Assembly (NCBI RefSeq): GCF_027409185.1
Contig: NC_084472.1
Span: 45,619,427-45,683,426, forward strand
Source of the DNA: Cynocephalus volans
Taxonomy: Eukaryota; Chordata; Mammalia; Dermoptera; Cynocephalidae
Direction of reading: 5' to 3'
DNA: 64,000 bases
The notes beneath the pieces were generated by a model. The model saw nothing but the letters and a program-made list of their open reading frames with translations. It was not told the origin of the DNA and did no database searches. Below are positions 45,380 through 56,929 of the stretch, piece after piece. A program made the translations under genes and the position numbers. The stretch's first letter is position 1. Every line of letters begins with the position of its first letter.

Positions 45380-46744
45380 TCTATTGACTGGTTTATAATG
45401 AAGCATACAACTCAGGATAGACCAATGGAAAAGATGCAGAGGGCAAGGTACGGGGAGGTGGATGTAGAGTGTCCACGCCCTCTCCAGGCTCTGCTTCCTC
45501 CAAGCACCTGGATGTGTTCACCGACCTACAAGCTCTTCGAACACCAGCTATTGACAGTTTTTGCAGAGCTCTACCTGCGGTCGCTGCCCTCCCACTCTTG
45601 CCCTTCAAGGAGGTCCGCGGGTGGGGCTGAAAGTTTCCATCCTCTGTCCATTTGGTCCTTCCAGTGATCAGTACCATCCTGAAGTTAGCTAGTCCATCCT
45701 GAATCACCGCATTAGCATGAACTCAGGTGCACTCTGAAGGGGCTCCTCAGGAAGAACAAAAGACACTTTCTATCACTCAGGAAATTCCAAGGGTTTTAGG
45801 AGCTCTGTGCCAGGAACTGGGGACAAAGATCACATATAATTTCTGAAAGTTTTCAGAATCAAAATGGAGTCCCTTGTGTTAAAGAAAAACCCTGACAAAT
45901 AGAACCAGGGAAAGGCCATGGGGGTGGGGGGGACTTCTCATGCACTTATGCCTTGACGAAAGAGAAACTTCAGACAAATTACATTTAACAAAGTTTAATT
46001 GAGCAAGAAAAACAAACACCCCCCCACCATTTGCAAATTGGGCAGCCACTAGAATCAGAACAGATTCAGAGGGACTCTACTGCTGCTGTGTGGTCAGTTA
46101 AGATTTATGGACAGAAATAGGTAAGTGATGTACAGAAAATGGAAGTGTGGTGTAAAAACAGCTGGATTGGTTACAGCTTGGCATTTGCCTTATTTGAACA
46201 CAGTTTGAACAGCTGGCTGCCTTTGAGTGGTTGAAGTTTGGCTGCTGTGATTGGCTGACACTCAGCTGTCATTACAGAGGCTCATTTCTAAGTGAGGTTT
46301 TCAAGTTGTTTATATACTACGTTAGGTTGTGGTTTGTACATAAGAGCTCAAGTATGTGAGTATGGAGGCCAAATTTTAGTATAACTGCCTGATGACAGGA
46401 AATATCACAAAGGACTCTGCAAAGCAACAACCTTGCACAGAGGTCATCACAAGTATTTTTTCATTAAAGGACATCTGCCCAGCAACTGCCTGACCAAACT
46501 CAGACTGGTATCATCCTTCTTATTGGTCCTTGTGGCCAAGAGTAATTATTCCCAAACAATTACATAATTCTCCATCATTTTTCCTTTAAAACTCTTTGTC
46601 TTCCTTTACCTCCCTGAATATGCACATAATTTACTGGGCATACAAATTCCCATTGAAATGCCCTCTTCCCAGTTAAACTCATTATTCTTTTAGAGAGTGT
46701 CTCTCTGTTTGTTATTTAGGTTGACATATCACACCTAACCACTC
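45380..46744. other. Intergenic DNA with an old LTR-like part
   Basis: 45970-46440 ('catttaacaaagtttaattg', 'gattggttacagcttggc', 'gtgattggctgacactcagc') resembles an old LTR read in antisense. Family not assigned. No gene seen. Confidence 0.4.
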
Positions 46745-46862
46745 ATGTGGTCCTTGCAAGCTTCTTAACCGCCATGCCTGAGTTTCCTCAGCTATAAAAT
46801 GGGTTCGATAATAATAGTACCTCTCTCAAAAGGTGCCGTGAGGATTAAGTGAGTAAACACTT
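46745..46862 (+). repeat. MIR-like SINE fragment
   Basis: 'gcttcttaaccgccatgcct', 'ttcctcagctataaaatggg' and 'gtgaggattaagtgagtaaa' in MIR order. Confidence 0.65.
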
Positions 46863-46902
46863 TTTTTAAAAAAGCAGTAGAGTGGTAGCTGGTACTTGGT
46901 AA

Positions 46903-47284
46903 TGTTGGGAAAACTTAAAATTAAAAATTTACCTTGCCTTCATAATGCCTCTGTAACTAAGTTTGCTTATCTACAAGGCCACATAAATTCGGCTGGGCTG
47001 TTAATCAACTGCTTGCATTCCTCACTTTTGTAACCATGCTTGCTTATCTGCTTACACCACATGAGTTCTGAGAAGCCAAAACTTGCAGCTGCCTGTCTCA
47101 GATGTGTGTTGAGAAACTGAAACCTAAAACCTGGAAGAGTCTGCCTATAAAAAGCCCTGTAAAACCTTAGCTCAGGGTTCAGATTTTAGAGCATTAGCTT
47201 GTCTGGGCCCACCAGCATGAAAAAATACCTACTCTCCAACCCTCTGAGTGCCAACTGCTTCCTTGCCAATTCTGTTCCATAACA
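46903..47284 (+). mobile_element. Solo LTR, class I, group B
   Basis: 382 bp from TGTTGGGAAAA to ATAACA, with a perfect 4-bp duplication GTAA at 46899-46902 and 47285-47288. TATA-like 'cctataaaaagccc' is present; the poly(A) hexamer site has mutated (gaaaaaa). Similar over its whole length to 58028-58413. No internal region, so it arose by LTR-LTR recombination. Confidence 0.92.
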
Positions 47285-47874
47285 GTAAGTCCTATACAAA
47301 GTTAAGCTGTCATTACTGATCATTTTAATATAACTAAAAGTTAGGAAGAACAGTCAATCTGAAACAGGGAAAAGTCAGAATGATTCAGGAAATGCAGAGC
47401 TGTTTATAAGTATATAAAGTAATTCAAATTAACTGCTAACGAAGTGCTGCCAAACAGAGGCTTTGCCAGGTTTTTGTTAATAGTACCTAGTGTACACCAG
47501 TAGTCAGTGCATTGATCATTTACATGCAAATATAAGGTGATAAAGTTAATGCCCTCTTAAGTAGATTAAACATAGGCTCTCATTGTCTTGTTTATGAAAT
47601 TATAACAGACAAATAGGGCCTTCCAAGGACAGGAAAATTGTACCAACATTTTTTTCATGTGACTGGAGGGTAAGCATTCAATTATGAAATGCAATAAATG
47701 AAGTAGAATGCACTGATTAAAGGAGGTGATGGCCCCACTGTGTCCTGCTCTGAAGTTCTGAATGTGTTGTTTTAATACAACCTGGCAAAATGAAGTGAGC
47801 TGATAGTAAAGGGTCTGGTGTGGATGGACAAATTAGATGTGTTTACTTGGAGAGTTGTTGCACTCTCTTTGTCA

Positions 47875-48485
47875 CCTCTCTCCCCCTGGGTGACAGAGAT
47901 GCAAAGGATTACTCAAAGCCCATTTCTTCTGAGCAGTGAGAAACCTTGAAGGGGTTAATTTCCTGGAACCCTCAAGAGAGAGGCATTCCTCCTTGGGAAA
48001 TGAACCCTGAACTGGGGTTCTGTCTCAGTATTTATTCTTCAGGCCAGAAAGTTATAGAAAAGGAACATAGGTGGAGTTATGGCTAAGTGTAGTTTAACAA
48101 TAGAAGCTGGTAACATCAGTGAAATAACAAAGTGACATTCCATAATGCAATTTACAAAAGGTTAAGTTGATCCACCAACAAAAGCTTGTTCTTAGCAAAT
48201 ACTGTCTTTTCCTACAGCAGTTTCCTCAGTATTTTTATATAACAATAAAGCAACTTTAGGTTGACCTGCTCCAAGGACATCTGTCCTTGAGTTCGCAATT
48301 TTGCTTGTTACAATTCTTTATCTACATCAGAGACTTTAGCCTGGGGAAATTTTCCTGTCTTTTGAAAGCTTATCGTTTCCATATGTAATTTTAAAATGTT
48401 AGGTTATATCTGAAACTACAGGGCTTTGGAAACTAGGCCCTGTGAAATACATTTGCTTTATAAATGTTAATATACTCCACAGACG
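47875..48485 (-). repeat. LTR-like repeat, inverted partner of 61681-62345
   Basis: On the minus strand it starts 'tgtggagtatattaacattt' and follows the 61681 copy through 'tatttcacagggcctag', 'ttgtagataaagaattgta'-like text and 'tggaatgtcactttgtt'-like text. TG start and size suggest an old LTR. The two copies are about 13 kb apart in opposite orientation. Confidence 0.7.
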
Positions 48486-48564
48486 GTAAGTGACAGAGAC
48501 ATGATAGTAGCCTCCAAATACTAGATTTACCCTGTAAAACTCCATAAGCCAGGATCATGACCAA

Positions 48565-48661
48565 TTTTTTTTTTTTTTTTGGTGGCTGGCCGGTATGGGG
48601 ACTCAAACTCTTGACCTTAGTGTTGCAAGGCAGCACTCTAACCAACTGAGCTGATCAGCCC
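48565..48661 (-). mobile_element. tRNA-Ile-derived SINE, monomer
   Basis: Minus orientation: T run, 'ggtggctggccggtatgggg', then the reverse B and A boxes, ending 'gagctgatcagcccc'. Confidence 0.85.
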
Positions 48662-48689
48662 CTATGCATAATTCTCAAGTGCATTACTT

Positions 48690-49300
48690 GAATAATTTTC
48701 TCAAAGTGAATATACTAAATCACTGCCACCCAAATTAGCACCCAAAAGCCCTCTCATGTATTGCCTCTGGTCACTTTCCTCACAAGGTTAGTCACCCACC
48801 TGATTTCTAACACCAAAAGTTAGTTTTACCTGCTTTCAAGCTCTTTATAAATGGAACTTCATAGCACATGTTGTTCTTTGTCTGAATTCTTTTGCTCATC
48901 TGTATGTCTTTTGCATATAGCAAAATTTATTCATTCCCATTGTGTGTAGTATTCTCAGTTCTGCTGTGGATGGGCATTTGGGTTATTTCCAGTTTGGGTT
49001 GTTATAAATAGTGCTTCTATGAATAATCTTGTACATATCATTTATTGCACAAGTGTATGCATTTCTGTTGGTAAATATCTAGGAGTGGAATTTCTGGATC
49101 ATAGAGTATGTGTATATTCAGCTTTAGTACATACTGCTTAATAGTATGCCAAAGTGAGTGTCCAAATTTACATTCTTACCAGCAGTGTATGAGAGTTACT
49201 ATTACTCCATATTCTCACCAATACTTGTTTGCCTATCTTTTTCATTTAACCCATTTTGGTGAGTGTGTAGAGTTATTGTGCAGTAGGTTTTCTTCCCCCT
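48690..49300 (-). mobile_element. Old L1 3'-end fragment (antisense)
   Basis: 'ctgctgtggatgggcatttg', 'aatatctaggagtggaattt' and 'ttcttaccagcagtgtatga' are the reverse of an old L1 ORF2 end. Confidence 0.65.
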
Positions 49301-51222
49301 ATTTTAAAATACTGTGTTAAAATACACATAACAAAAAACTTACCATCTTAATAATTTTAAGTGTATTGGTCAGTAGTATTAAATACATTCATAATGTCAC
49401 GCAACCATCACCACCGTCCATCTCCATAACTCTTTTCATCTTGTAAAATTCAAACTCTATACCCATTAAACATTAACTCCCTATTTCCTACTAGTCCCAG
49501 CCCCTGGGAACCAACATTCTACTTTCTGTCTCTATGATTTTTACTACTGTAAATACTTCATATAAGTGGATTCATACAGTATTTGTCTTTTTGTGACTTG
49601 CTTAATTCACTTACCATATTTCCTCAAGGTTCATTCATGTTGTAGCATTTGTTAGAATTTCATTCTTCTTTAAAGCTGAATACTATTTCATTGTATGTAT
49701 GTGCCACATTTTGCTTATCCATCTGTCGATGGACACTTGGATTGCTTCCAAGGTTTAGATGAATAATACTGTTATGAACATGATTGAATAATACTGCTAT
49801 GAATATGAATGAATTATGGATGATACTGTTGTGAACATGGGTGTGCAGATCTCTCTTTGAGACCCTGTTTTCAATTCTTTACAGTATAGAACTAGAAGTG
49901 GAATTGCTGAGTTGTATGGTAATTCTATTTTTAATTTTTTGAGGAACCACCATACTGTTTTCCACAGCAGATACACCTTTTTACATTCCCACCATTCTCA
50001 TCAACACTTGCTATTTTCTGATTTTTTTTCTTTATTTTTAATAGCAGCCATCTTAATGGGTGTGAGGTGACATCTCATTGTAGTTTTGATTTGGATTTCC
50101 CTCATGATTAGTGATATTGAACATCTTTTTATGTATCTATTGGCCATTTGTATATCTTCTTTGGAGAAACATCTATTCAAGTCCTTTGCCCATATTTAAA
50201 TTGTTTTTTTGTTGCTGTTGTTCAGTTTTAGGAGTTCTCTACATATTCTGGATATTAATCCCTTATCAGATACACAATTTGAAAATATTTTCTCCAATTC
50301 TGTGGGCTGCCTTTTTACTGTGTTGATATTGTCTTTTGATATGCAAATTTAAAAATGAAACCAGTTCGTCTATTTTTTCTTTTGTTGCTTGTTCCTCTAG
50401 TGTCATATCCAAGAACTTATTATGAAATTCAATGTTGTGAGGCTTTTGCCTTATGTTTTCTTCTAAGGGTCTTATAGTTTTACATCTTACATTCAGGTCA
50501 TTGATCCATTGTGAGTTAAATATTGTATATGGTTTTAGGTAAGGGTACAACTTTATTCTTCTGCATGCAGATATCCATTTTACTGAGTACCATTTATTGA
50601 AAAGACTGTCCTTTCCCTATTGAATGGTCTTGGTACCCTTGTCAAAAATCATTTGACCATACATGAGAAGGTTTATTTCTGGGCTCTCTGTTCTACTCCA
50701 TTGGTGTACATGTCTGTCTTCATGCCAGTATCACACTGTTTTGATTACTGTAGCTTTGTGGTAAGTTTTAAAATCAGGAAGTGTGAGTCTTCCAGTTTTG
50801 TTCTTCTTTTTCAACATTGTTTTGGCTACTCAGAGTCTCTTGAGATTCCATACGAATTTTGGGATGGACTTTTCTATTTCTGCCAAAAAAAAAAAAAAGC
50901 ATCATAGGGATTGTCATAGGGATTACACTGAATCTACAGATCACTTTGAATAGTACTGACAATGATAAGAAGTCTTTCAGTCCATAAACGTGATTGTCTC
51001 CATTCATTTATGTCTTCTTTAATTTTATTCACAAATGCTTTGTAGGTTTTGTTGTACAAGTATTTAAACCTCCTTGCTTAAGATAATTCCTAAGTATTTT
51101 ATTTTTAAAAAAGAATTTTAAAAAATTGATACGTAATTGTATTATTGTTTTTGATGCTATTGTAAATAGAATTGTTTTTGTAATTTTCAGATGGCTTGTT
51201 TTTAGTGTATAGAAATGCAACA

Positions 51223-51368
51223 GGGCCAAGCCCGTGGCGCACTCAGGAGAGTGTGGCGCTGGGAGCACAGCGACACTCCCGCCGCGGGTTCGGATCCTAT
51301 ATGGGAATGGCCGGTGCACTCACTGGCTGAGTGCCGGTCACAAAAAAGACAAAAAAAAAAAAAAAAAA
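51223..51368 (+). mobile_element. tRNA-Ile SINE, hairpin subfamily
   Basis: Plus orientation, hairpin arm 'gggagcacagcgacactccc' (decayed stem), second unit 'ggtgcactcactggctgag', A-rich tail. The 11-bp duplication agaaatgcaac flanks it (51211-51221 and 51369-51379). It is inserted in an L1. Confidence 0.92.
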
Positions 51369-51616
51369 GAAATGCAACCTATTTTTGTATGTTGATGGTA
51401 TCCTGCTACTGTGCTGAATTTGCTTACTAGTTCTAACAGTTTTTTTGTGAAATCTTTAGGGTTTTCCATACATAAGAGCATATAATCTTTGAATAGAAAT
51501 CATTTTACTTCCTCTTTTCCAATCTAGATGCCTCTTATTTCTCCTTCTTGCCTAAATGCTCTAGCTATAACTTCCAGTAGTATGATGAAAGAAGTAGCAA
51601 AAGTGTGCCTCCTTGC

Positions 51617-51985
51617 TGCCTTGGATTGAGTGTACTCCCAAAACTTGACACCCCACTGTGACAGTGTTAAGAGGATGGGAAATCCTATTATGGTAATTGA
51701 AAGGTGGGGCCTTGAAGAGGTGATTAAATTGTAGGACCATGCTGTAATGAATGGGTTAATAATGGTGGTCATAAGCATGGCTCCGAGGGCTTCAAAAAGG
51801 AGAGCACAAGAATCTCTCTCTCTCTGCTCTGTAATTCTTGCCATGTGACACCCTGCATTGCTGAAGAGTCACCTCACCAGATGTGTTCCCTAGACTTAGG
51901 ACTCCAAAATTGTAAGCAATAGTTTTTTTTTTCCTTACAAATTACCCAGTTCCAGGTATTTTGTTATTAGAAATGAATTAATACA
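51617..51985 (+). repeat. MaLR (MST/MLT1-type) solo LTR
   Basis: 369 bp ending 'attacccagttccaggtatt ... ttaataca'. The 5-bp duplication cttgc (51612-51616 and 51986-51990) marks the insertion into the L1. 'gaaaggtggggccttgaag' is a recognised internal block. Confidence 0.85.
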
Positions 51986-53084
51986 CTTGCCATGTTTCTG
52001 ATCTTCAGGGCAAGGCTTTCAGTCTTTTCTCATTGAGTATGATCTTCACTGTTGAGTTTTTCACACATGGCTTTTATTATGTTCAGGTAGTTTTCTTCTA
52101 TTTCTAGTTTGTTGAGAGTTCTTATCATGAAAGTGTGTTGGATTTTGTCAAATGCTTTTTCTGCATCAACTCAGATGATCATGTGGTTTGTTTACCTCAT
52201 TCTCTCAAGGTGGTTTATTACACTGAGTGATTTGCATATGTCAAACCATCCTTGCATTCCAGGAAAAAATCTCTCTTGATCATGCTGTATAATCCTTTTA
52301 ATATGCTGGCTGATTCTGGCTTCCTAGTATTTTGTTGAGGATTTTTGCATCAAAATTCATAAAGTATATTGGTATGTAGTTTACTTATAATGTCTATGTC
52401 TGGTTTTGGTATAAGGGTAATGCTGGCTTCATAGGATGAGTTAGGACTTGTTTTAATTTTTTTAGAAAAGTTTAGGAGGATTGGTATTGGTTCTTCTTTA
52501 AAATATTTGGTAGGATGTACCTATGAAGATATGTGTCAGGAGATTTTTGGTTACTAATTCAATCTCCTTATATAGCTCTATTCAGATTTTTCTATTACTT
52601 TGTGGTTTAGCTTTGGTAGATTTTATACTTTTGGGAATTTGTCCACTTCATCTAGGTTATCTAAGTTAATGTCCTTCTTTGTCTCCTGTAAACTTTTTCA
52701 GTTTAAAGTCTATTTTGTCTGAATTTTCCAAATTTATTTTTTCTCAAAAACTGGTGTACCACAAAACACACTTTCATAGATGGAAAACACTTTGCATAGC
52801 AGGGGCAAAATCTTAAGTACAATATGGACGCAGAAACTTCCTGATTTCTTTGAATTCATTTGCCTGAGAAAATCTCAGATTTATAGCTTGAGAGATATGT
52901 CAGCAGTTTCCCACCACAAGGGCAGTTTACTGGTTTGTTTCTCAGAAAAGTATGGAGATATGTTTGACTTTCTTTCAAACCCTTCATTTAACACATCTAT
53001 CCATCAGCAAATCTAGTTGGCTCTACCTTCAAAATATAGTCAGAATCTGACCTCTCTCTAAGTGCCCCAGATACCACCCAGCAT

Positions 53085-53580
53085 TAGTTATCTATTGCCA
53101 CCTAACAAAATATGATAAAATTTATTGGCTTAAAACTACAATAGACTTATTATCTCATAGTTTCTGTGGGTCAGGAATAGGTAACAGATTGGCCAAGGAG
53201 TTCTGGCTCAAAGTCTCATGAAATTACAGTCAAGCCATGAGCCAGGGCTGTAGTCATCTGAATGCCTAAATGGTGCTGGGGCTAAAGGATCTTCTTCCAA
53301 GGTTGCTGACGCACATGGCTGGCAAGTTGGTGCTGCCTTTTGATGGGAGGTTTCAGTGCCTCCCCACTTGGGTCTCTCCAGAGGGCTTCTTGAGCATCCT
53401 GTCCATACTAGCATAAGGGGTAGATTGGCTTCCCTCAGAGGGAGCAATCCAAGAGACTAAGACAAAAGCTAGTGTCTTTCATGACCTTGTCGTGGGAGTT
53501 ATACCCTGTCATTTCTGCAGTATTCTTTTGGTCACGCTGGCCAGCCATGATCCAGTGTGGTGGGGCATGAATACAAAAGG
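53085..53580 (-). repeat. MaLR-like LTR (antisense)
   Basis: 'agttatctattgccacctaa', 'tattatctcatagtttctgt' and 'gggtcaggaataggtaa' are the reverse of an MLT1-like 3' end. Confidence 0.6.
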
Positions 53581-53749
53581 AAAGGATCATTAGGAGCCAT
53601 CTTGAAGGCTGGCTTCCACACCATCACCTTTCACCTGGATTGTTGCAATCATTTCTTAACTGACATACCTGTTGCTATGTCTATTTTCAACGTAGCACCT
53701 GGCAACCTTTTTAAATCATATGGTGTTGCTCCTGTGCTGAAAACCCTGT

Positions 53750-54210
53750 AACAACTTCTTATAGTCAAAGAAAAGCCAGTCTTTACCATGGCTCCAAGGC
53801 CTTATGTCATCTGGCCTCCACTACCTTTCAGATTAATCTTCTACCACTCCCCACTCACTCTACTCCAGCGCAAATACTATGCCTCAAATACAATAAGCAG
53901 GCTTCTGCCCCAGGGCCCTTGCACTGGCTCTTTCCTCTGCCTGGAATGTTTTCCCCCCAGATACCCCATGGATACTTCATTCAGATCTTTCTTCAGACGT
54001 CAGCTGCTCAGAGAGGCCTTTTCTGACCATCACATATAAATGAAACAGCATGCCTGACATTTCCTGCTTTATAGCACTTAAGGCTTATCATCTGTTTCCC
54101 TCCACTAGGATGTAAGCTCCACAAAAGCAAAGGGTTTGTTTTGTTCTGCTGAAGTCTCAAGATCTAGCACCTGGGAGGCACTCAGAAAATATTTAACGAC
54201 TGAATAGGTG
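53750..54210 (+). repeat. L2-like LINE 3' end
   Basis: 'ttatgtcatctggcctccac', 'ctctgcctggaatgttttcc', 'gaggccttttctgaccatc', 'aggatgtaagctccacaaaa' and 'ctcagaaaatatttaacgac' follow the L2 3' order closely. Confidence 0.75.
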
Positions 54211-54345
54211 GGTTAATGAGAGTGGCTGTTGGTACCAGTTCTGCCTGCAAAAATGCCCAGTTAACACTAACTTATGTATATGAGAGAGAAGAGAAAGGAG
54301 GGAAAAGGAAATGGACATATGTGTAGATAGATGTTAGAAAATGTT

Positions 54346-54524
54346 GGGGCCGGGCCCGTGGCTCACTCGGGAGAGTGCAGTGTTGAGAACACCAAGGCCC
54401 CAGGTTCGGATCCCATATAGGGATGGCCGGTTAGCTCGCTGGCTGAGCGTGGTGCTGACAACACCAAGTCAAGGGTTAAGATCCCCTTATCGGTCATCTT
54501 TAAGAAAAAAAAAAAAAAAAAAAG
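54346..54524 (+). mobile_element. tRNA-Ile-derived SINE, dimer
   Basis: Complete dimer ending 'ccttatcggtcatctttaag' plus a long A run. Flanks 'gaaaatgt' and 'gaaaacgt' suggest a diverged duplication. Confidence 0.9.
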
Positions 54525-55039
54525 AAAACGTAGCTGTTAATAAGTGAATGAAAAATGGAGGCATAGGGGACAAGTCAGGAAAAAACTGTGATATGTTGTG
54601 TAAGAAAATAATTTAAGTGATTAATTTTCAGAATTGACTTCTCTGAGGGTGTTTTATTGAGCTGGTAATTATTTACTAGCACCTATTATTTTCTTCATTC
54701 CCTGGTGTTTCTCCTTTCACAGGGCATAGGCGGGCCTTTTTTGTGGGCTTGTCCTGAGCCCCCAGACAAAGGAATTCCTTGCAAGGGGGTAATAAATTTT
54801 AGCCATTGTTCTGGAAGATTGTGCACCCCATAGTAATCAGCCAATTAGGAAGGGGAGGAAGGACTTGCACACTAGGAAATAAATTGCTTGCTACAGCCCT
54901 TTTCCATGTGCCTGCCCTTCAGACACTTGAAACTTAGAAAGCTGTAATTAAAGTCTCGCTTTGCTGTACTTCGTGTCTCCATGTCCATCCTTTGGCATTG
55001 GATTGGTGAGGGCATTTCTCACATGTTGTAAATCTCCAA

Positions 55040-55207
55040 GAAATCCAAAAAAGAAACAAGTTTATTTGAAGGAAGAAAATTATATATAATAAATTGCACA
55101 AACTCAGAGAAAAAAAGAACAATTTATCATGAGTTAAAAGAAACATACAAGCACACTGTAGCTAAAAATATTAAAAGACCAAGAAAGATGTATTGATGGT
55201 TATGAAA
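55040..55207 (-). other. CFAP53: 3' UTR and poly(A) signal of the CFAP53-like gene
   Basis: Downstream of the stop codon on the minus strand, an AATAAA (tttatt on the plus strand, 55061-55066) lies about 140 bases past the stop. Cleavage would be near 55040. The 3' UTR is short and AT-rich. Confidence 0.55.
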
Positions 55208-55436
55208 CTATGATGGAAGTTTATCAGGGCATGCCTTCCGCATGGGATGAATGTTTCGAGGCAGCAATTGATGGGTGGACAGGATGTCCTGGATCTTTTC
55301 CAGGCAAATCTTGTTTTCTGCTAACCCTGCTTCAAACTCTCGGCGTTTCTCTTCCTTCTCTGCTTCTCGGTTCTGCTGCTGGTAGCATATTTGCATCTGA
55401 AGTTGCTTCCTGTACTCCTGGGCTAAATTGTAGCGT
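55208..55436 (-). CDS. CFAP53: Last coding exon of CFAP53 (likely)
   Basis: The minus-strand exon follows an acceptor TACTTTAG| at 55437-55438. It opens with one base of a split codon, then 75 codons to TAG at 55208-55210. The protein is highly charged (…A-Q-E-Y-R-K-Q-L-Q…E-A-E-K-E-E-K-R-R-E-F-E…) and ends H-P-M-R-K-A-C-P-D-K-L-P-S. Heptad-like runs of K/E/Q/L fit the C-terminus of TPH (trichohyalin-plectin-homology) coiled-coil proteins. CFAP53 sits inside ciliary doublet microtubules and at centriolar satellites, and is needed for left-right axis cilia. The name rests on remembered C-terminal sequence and on MYO5B lying next to it. MNS1 or TCHP, also TPH proteins, are the alternatives. The split codon joins the exon at 63188-63290 as AG+A (Arg). 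Confidence 0.7.
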
Positions 55437-55994
55437 CTAAAGTATTAGAAATGTCAAAGCATAAAATTATAAAAGTAAGCAGTTAGATTTATTTTGAGCA
55501 TTCAAACTAAAATATAATTTGTGAAGCGAAATTAAAATTTCCATTAAAATCAAGATGAGTGGAGAAGAAATAGATGAAAAACTCCATAATGGGTTTCTTA
55601 CACAATAATCATTAACATATCATCTTACAACAAGTACTGATTTTGGGGAGAGAAGGCCTCTTCCTCGTGCAAAACATGGAGGGAGTCCTTGTTCTGTCTC
55701 CATCCCCTCCCTCGCTCTTCTCCAAAAAAGAAGTGACTTATCTATTGCTAAACTGGAGAGAATAAACATACATGTTCAGTTAACTTTTCCCACTTCCTCC
55801 TGGAGCTGACCTGCCTGTTTTCCCATTCTGCTCTCCATCAAAGGGCTATGCCCCTGCAGGGGAAGGCTGCAGTGCACTAGCACTGCTGGGGAATGGGTGG
55901 ATAACTCATCTTATCATTCTGTTCAGTATTAAAGGACAATTTCTTGCATATACAAGCCACATTTTTGTTATATGACACATTTATTCTTATTTAT

Positions 55995-56234
55995 AGTATT
56001 TTTTTTAATCATGGTAAAAAAACACATACCAAAATTTACCATCTTAATCATTTTTAAGTGTAAAGTTCAGTAGTTAGGTATATTCATATTGTGGTGAAAG
56101 AGATCTCCAGAACTTTTTTTATCTAGCGCATTTGAAACTCTACACCCATTTAAGAAGAACTTCCCTTTTCCCCTGCTCCCCCAGCCCCTGGTAGTCACTA
56201 TTCTTCTTTATGTTTTTATGAATTTGACAACTTT
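55995..56234 (-). mobile_element. L1 3' UTR fragment (antisense), cut by an LTR
   Basis: 'atttaccatcttaatcattt', 'gaaactctacacccattta', 'cagcccctggtagtcacta' and 'ttatgaatttgacaac' are reverse L1 3' UTR. The match stops at about 56234, where an LTR seems to begin. Confidence 0.75.
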
Positions 56235-56907
56235 TGAAATGGGGCAGACCCCTGATATTTTCCCTACGCTATCTCTATACTCCCAGCCAGAGCAGGCCGG
56301 GGGCACGGAGTTGCTAAAGGAAGATAATCAGGCTGAATTCCTGGGAGTAAACATAAAGCTCAACATAAGAATAAAGTTAGTTAAGCACAGAGCTCCCCTT
56401 AAGATCTCAGGGCCACCAGATGTTTATTCCTCAGTAAATGGCTTAACATAATATCACGATCTTGAGTTGTTTTGTGGAACTGGTATCAACTAAAAGCCTG
56501 CTTTGAAGAACGCATCCTTTAGACCTGAGTCAAGGAGGACATTAGTCAAGATACCAGGGATAACTGTGCTAACTTCACCCCAAACCAATCATATGACTCC
56601 TGGGACCCCTACTCATGATTTTGCTCTATGATTTTATTTTGCTTGTGATTTTAAGAAATCTGGGAATTCAAGGTCTTTAAGCTCCTTTGTCTGCCTTGGT
56701 CCCCTCTGATGGACCACTCAAATAAATGCTGTTCTTTATCACTGCAAACTGTTTTTTATTTTGGTTTGTTTTGGTTTTGCTTTGTTTTGGTTTTGGTTTT
56801 TTGGCGGCAGGCCGGTACAGGGATCGAACATCACTGCAAACTTTCACATAAAAAACTGTTTAGTCATTTGGCACAGCAGACAATGGATACATTTTGGTTC
56901 GGTAACA
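56235..56907 (+). mobile_element. Old class I LTR, 5' LTR of a tRNA-Ile-primed element
   Basis: Begins TGAAATGGGG at a break in an L1 and ends GGTAACA. AATAAA lies at 56720-56725. Four bases after the end is a primer-site-like sequence (next entry), so this reads as a 5' LTR. It is interrupted by the short SINE at 56751-56829. No matching 3' LTR was found in the window. The start is placed by the L1 break and is uncertain by some bases. Confidence 0.6.
56751..56829 (-). mobile_element. 5'-truncated tRNA-Ile SINE
   Basis: Minus orientation: (TTTTGG)n-like tail, then 'ggcggcaggccggtacaggg' and 'atcgaac'. A perfect 13-bp duplication atcactgcaaact lies at 56738-56750 and 56830-56842. It was truncated on insertion. 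Confidence 0.85.
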
Positions 56908-56911
56908 AATT

Positions 56912-56929
56912 TGGTGGCCCGTACAGGGG
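56912..56929 (+). other. Primer-binding-site-like sequence, tRNA-Ile type
   Basis: TGGTGGCCCGTACAGGGG matches the complement of the 3' end of tRNA-Ile (AAT) with CCA at 16 of 18 positions as I recall it. Position directly after the LTR end supports it. A decayed SINE in antisense could look alike, but the SINE has extra bases between the CCA-like end and the acceptor stem, and this site does not. Confidence 0.55.

Larger units (their letters stand above)
49310..52760 (-). mobile_element. Long L1 fragment (antisense), interrupted twice
   Basis: Typical reverse-strand L1 text runs through the whole stretch: 3' UTR at the left ('taccatcttaataattttaa', 'gtcccagcccctgggaacc'), then ORF2 ('gaacatctttttatgtatct', 'gatattaatcccttatcaga', 'tgatcatgtggtttgt'). 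A SINE (51223-51368) and a MaLR LTR (51617-51985) are inserted in it. Frames are broken throughout, so it is non-coding. Confidence 0.85.
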
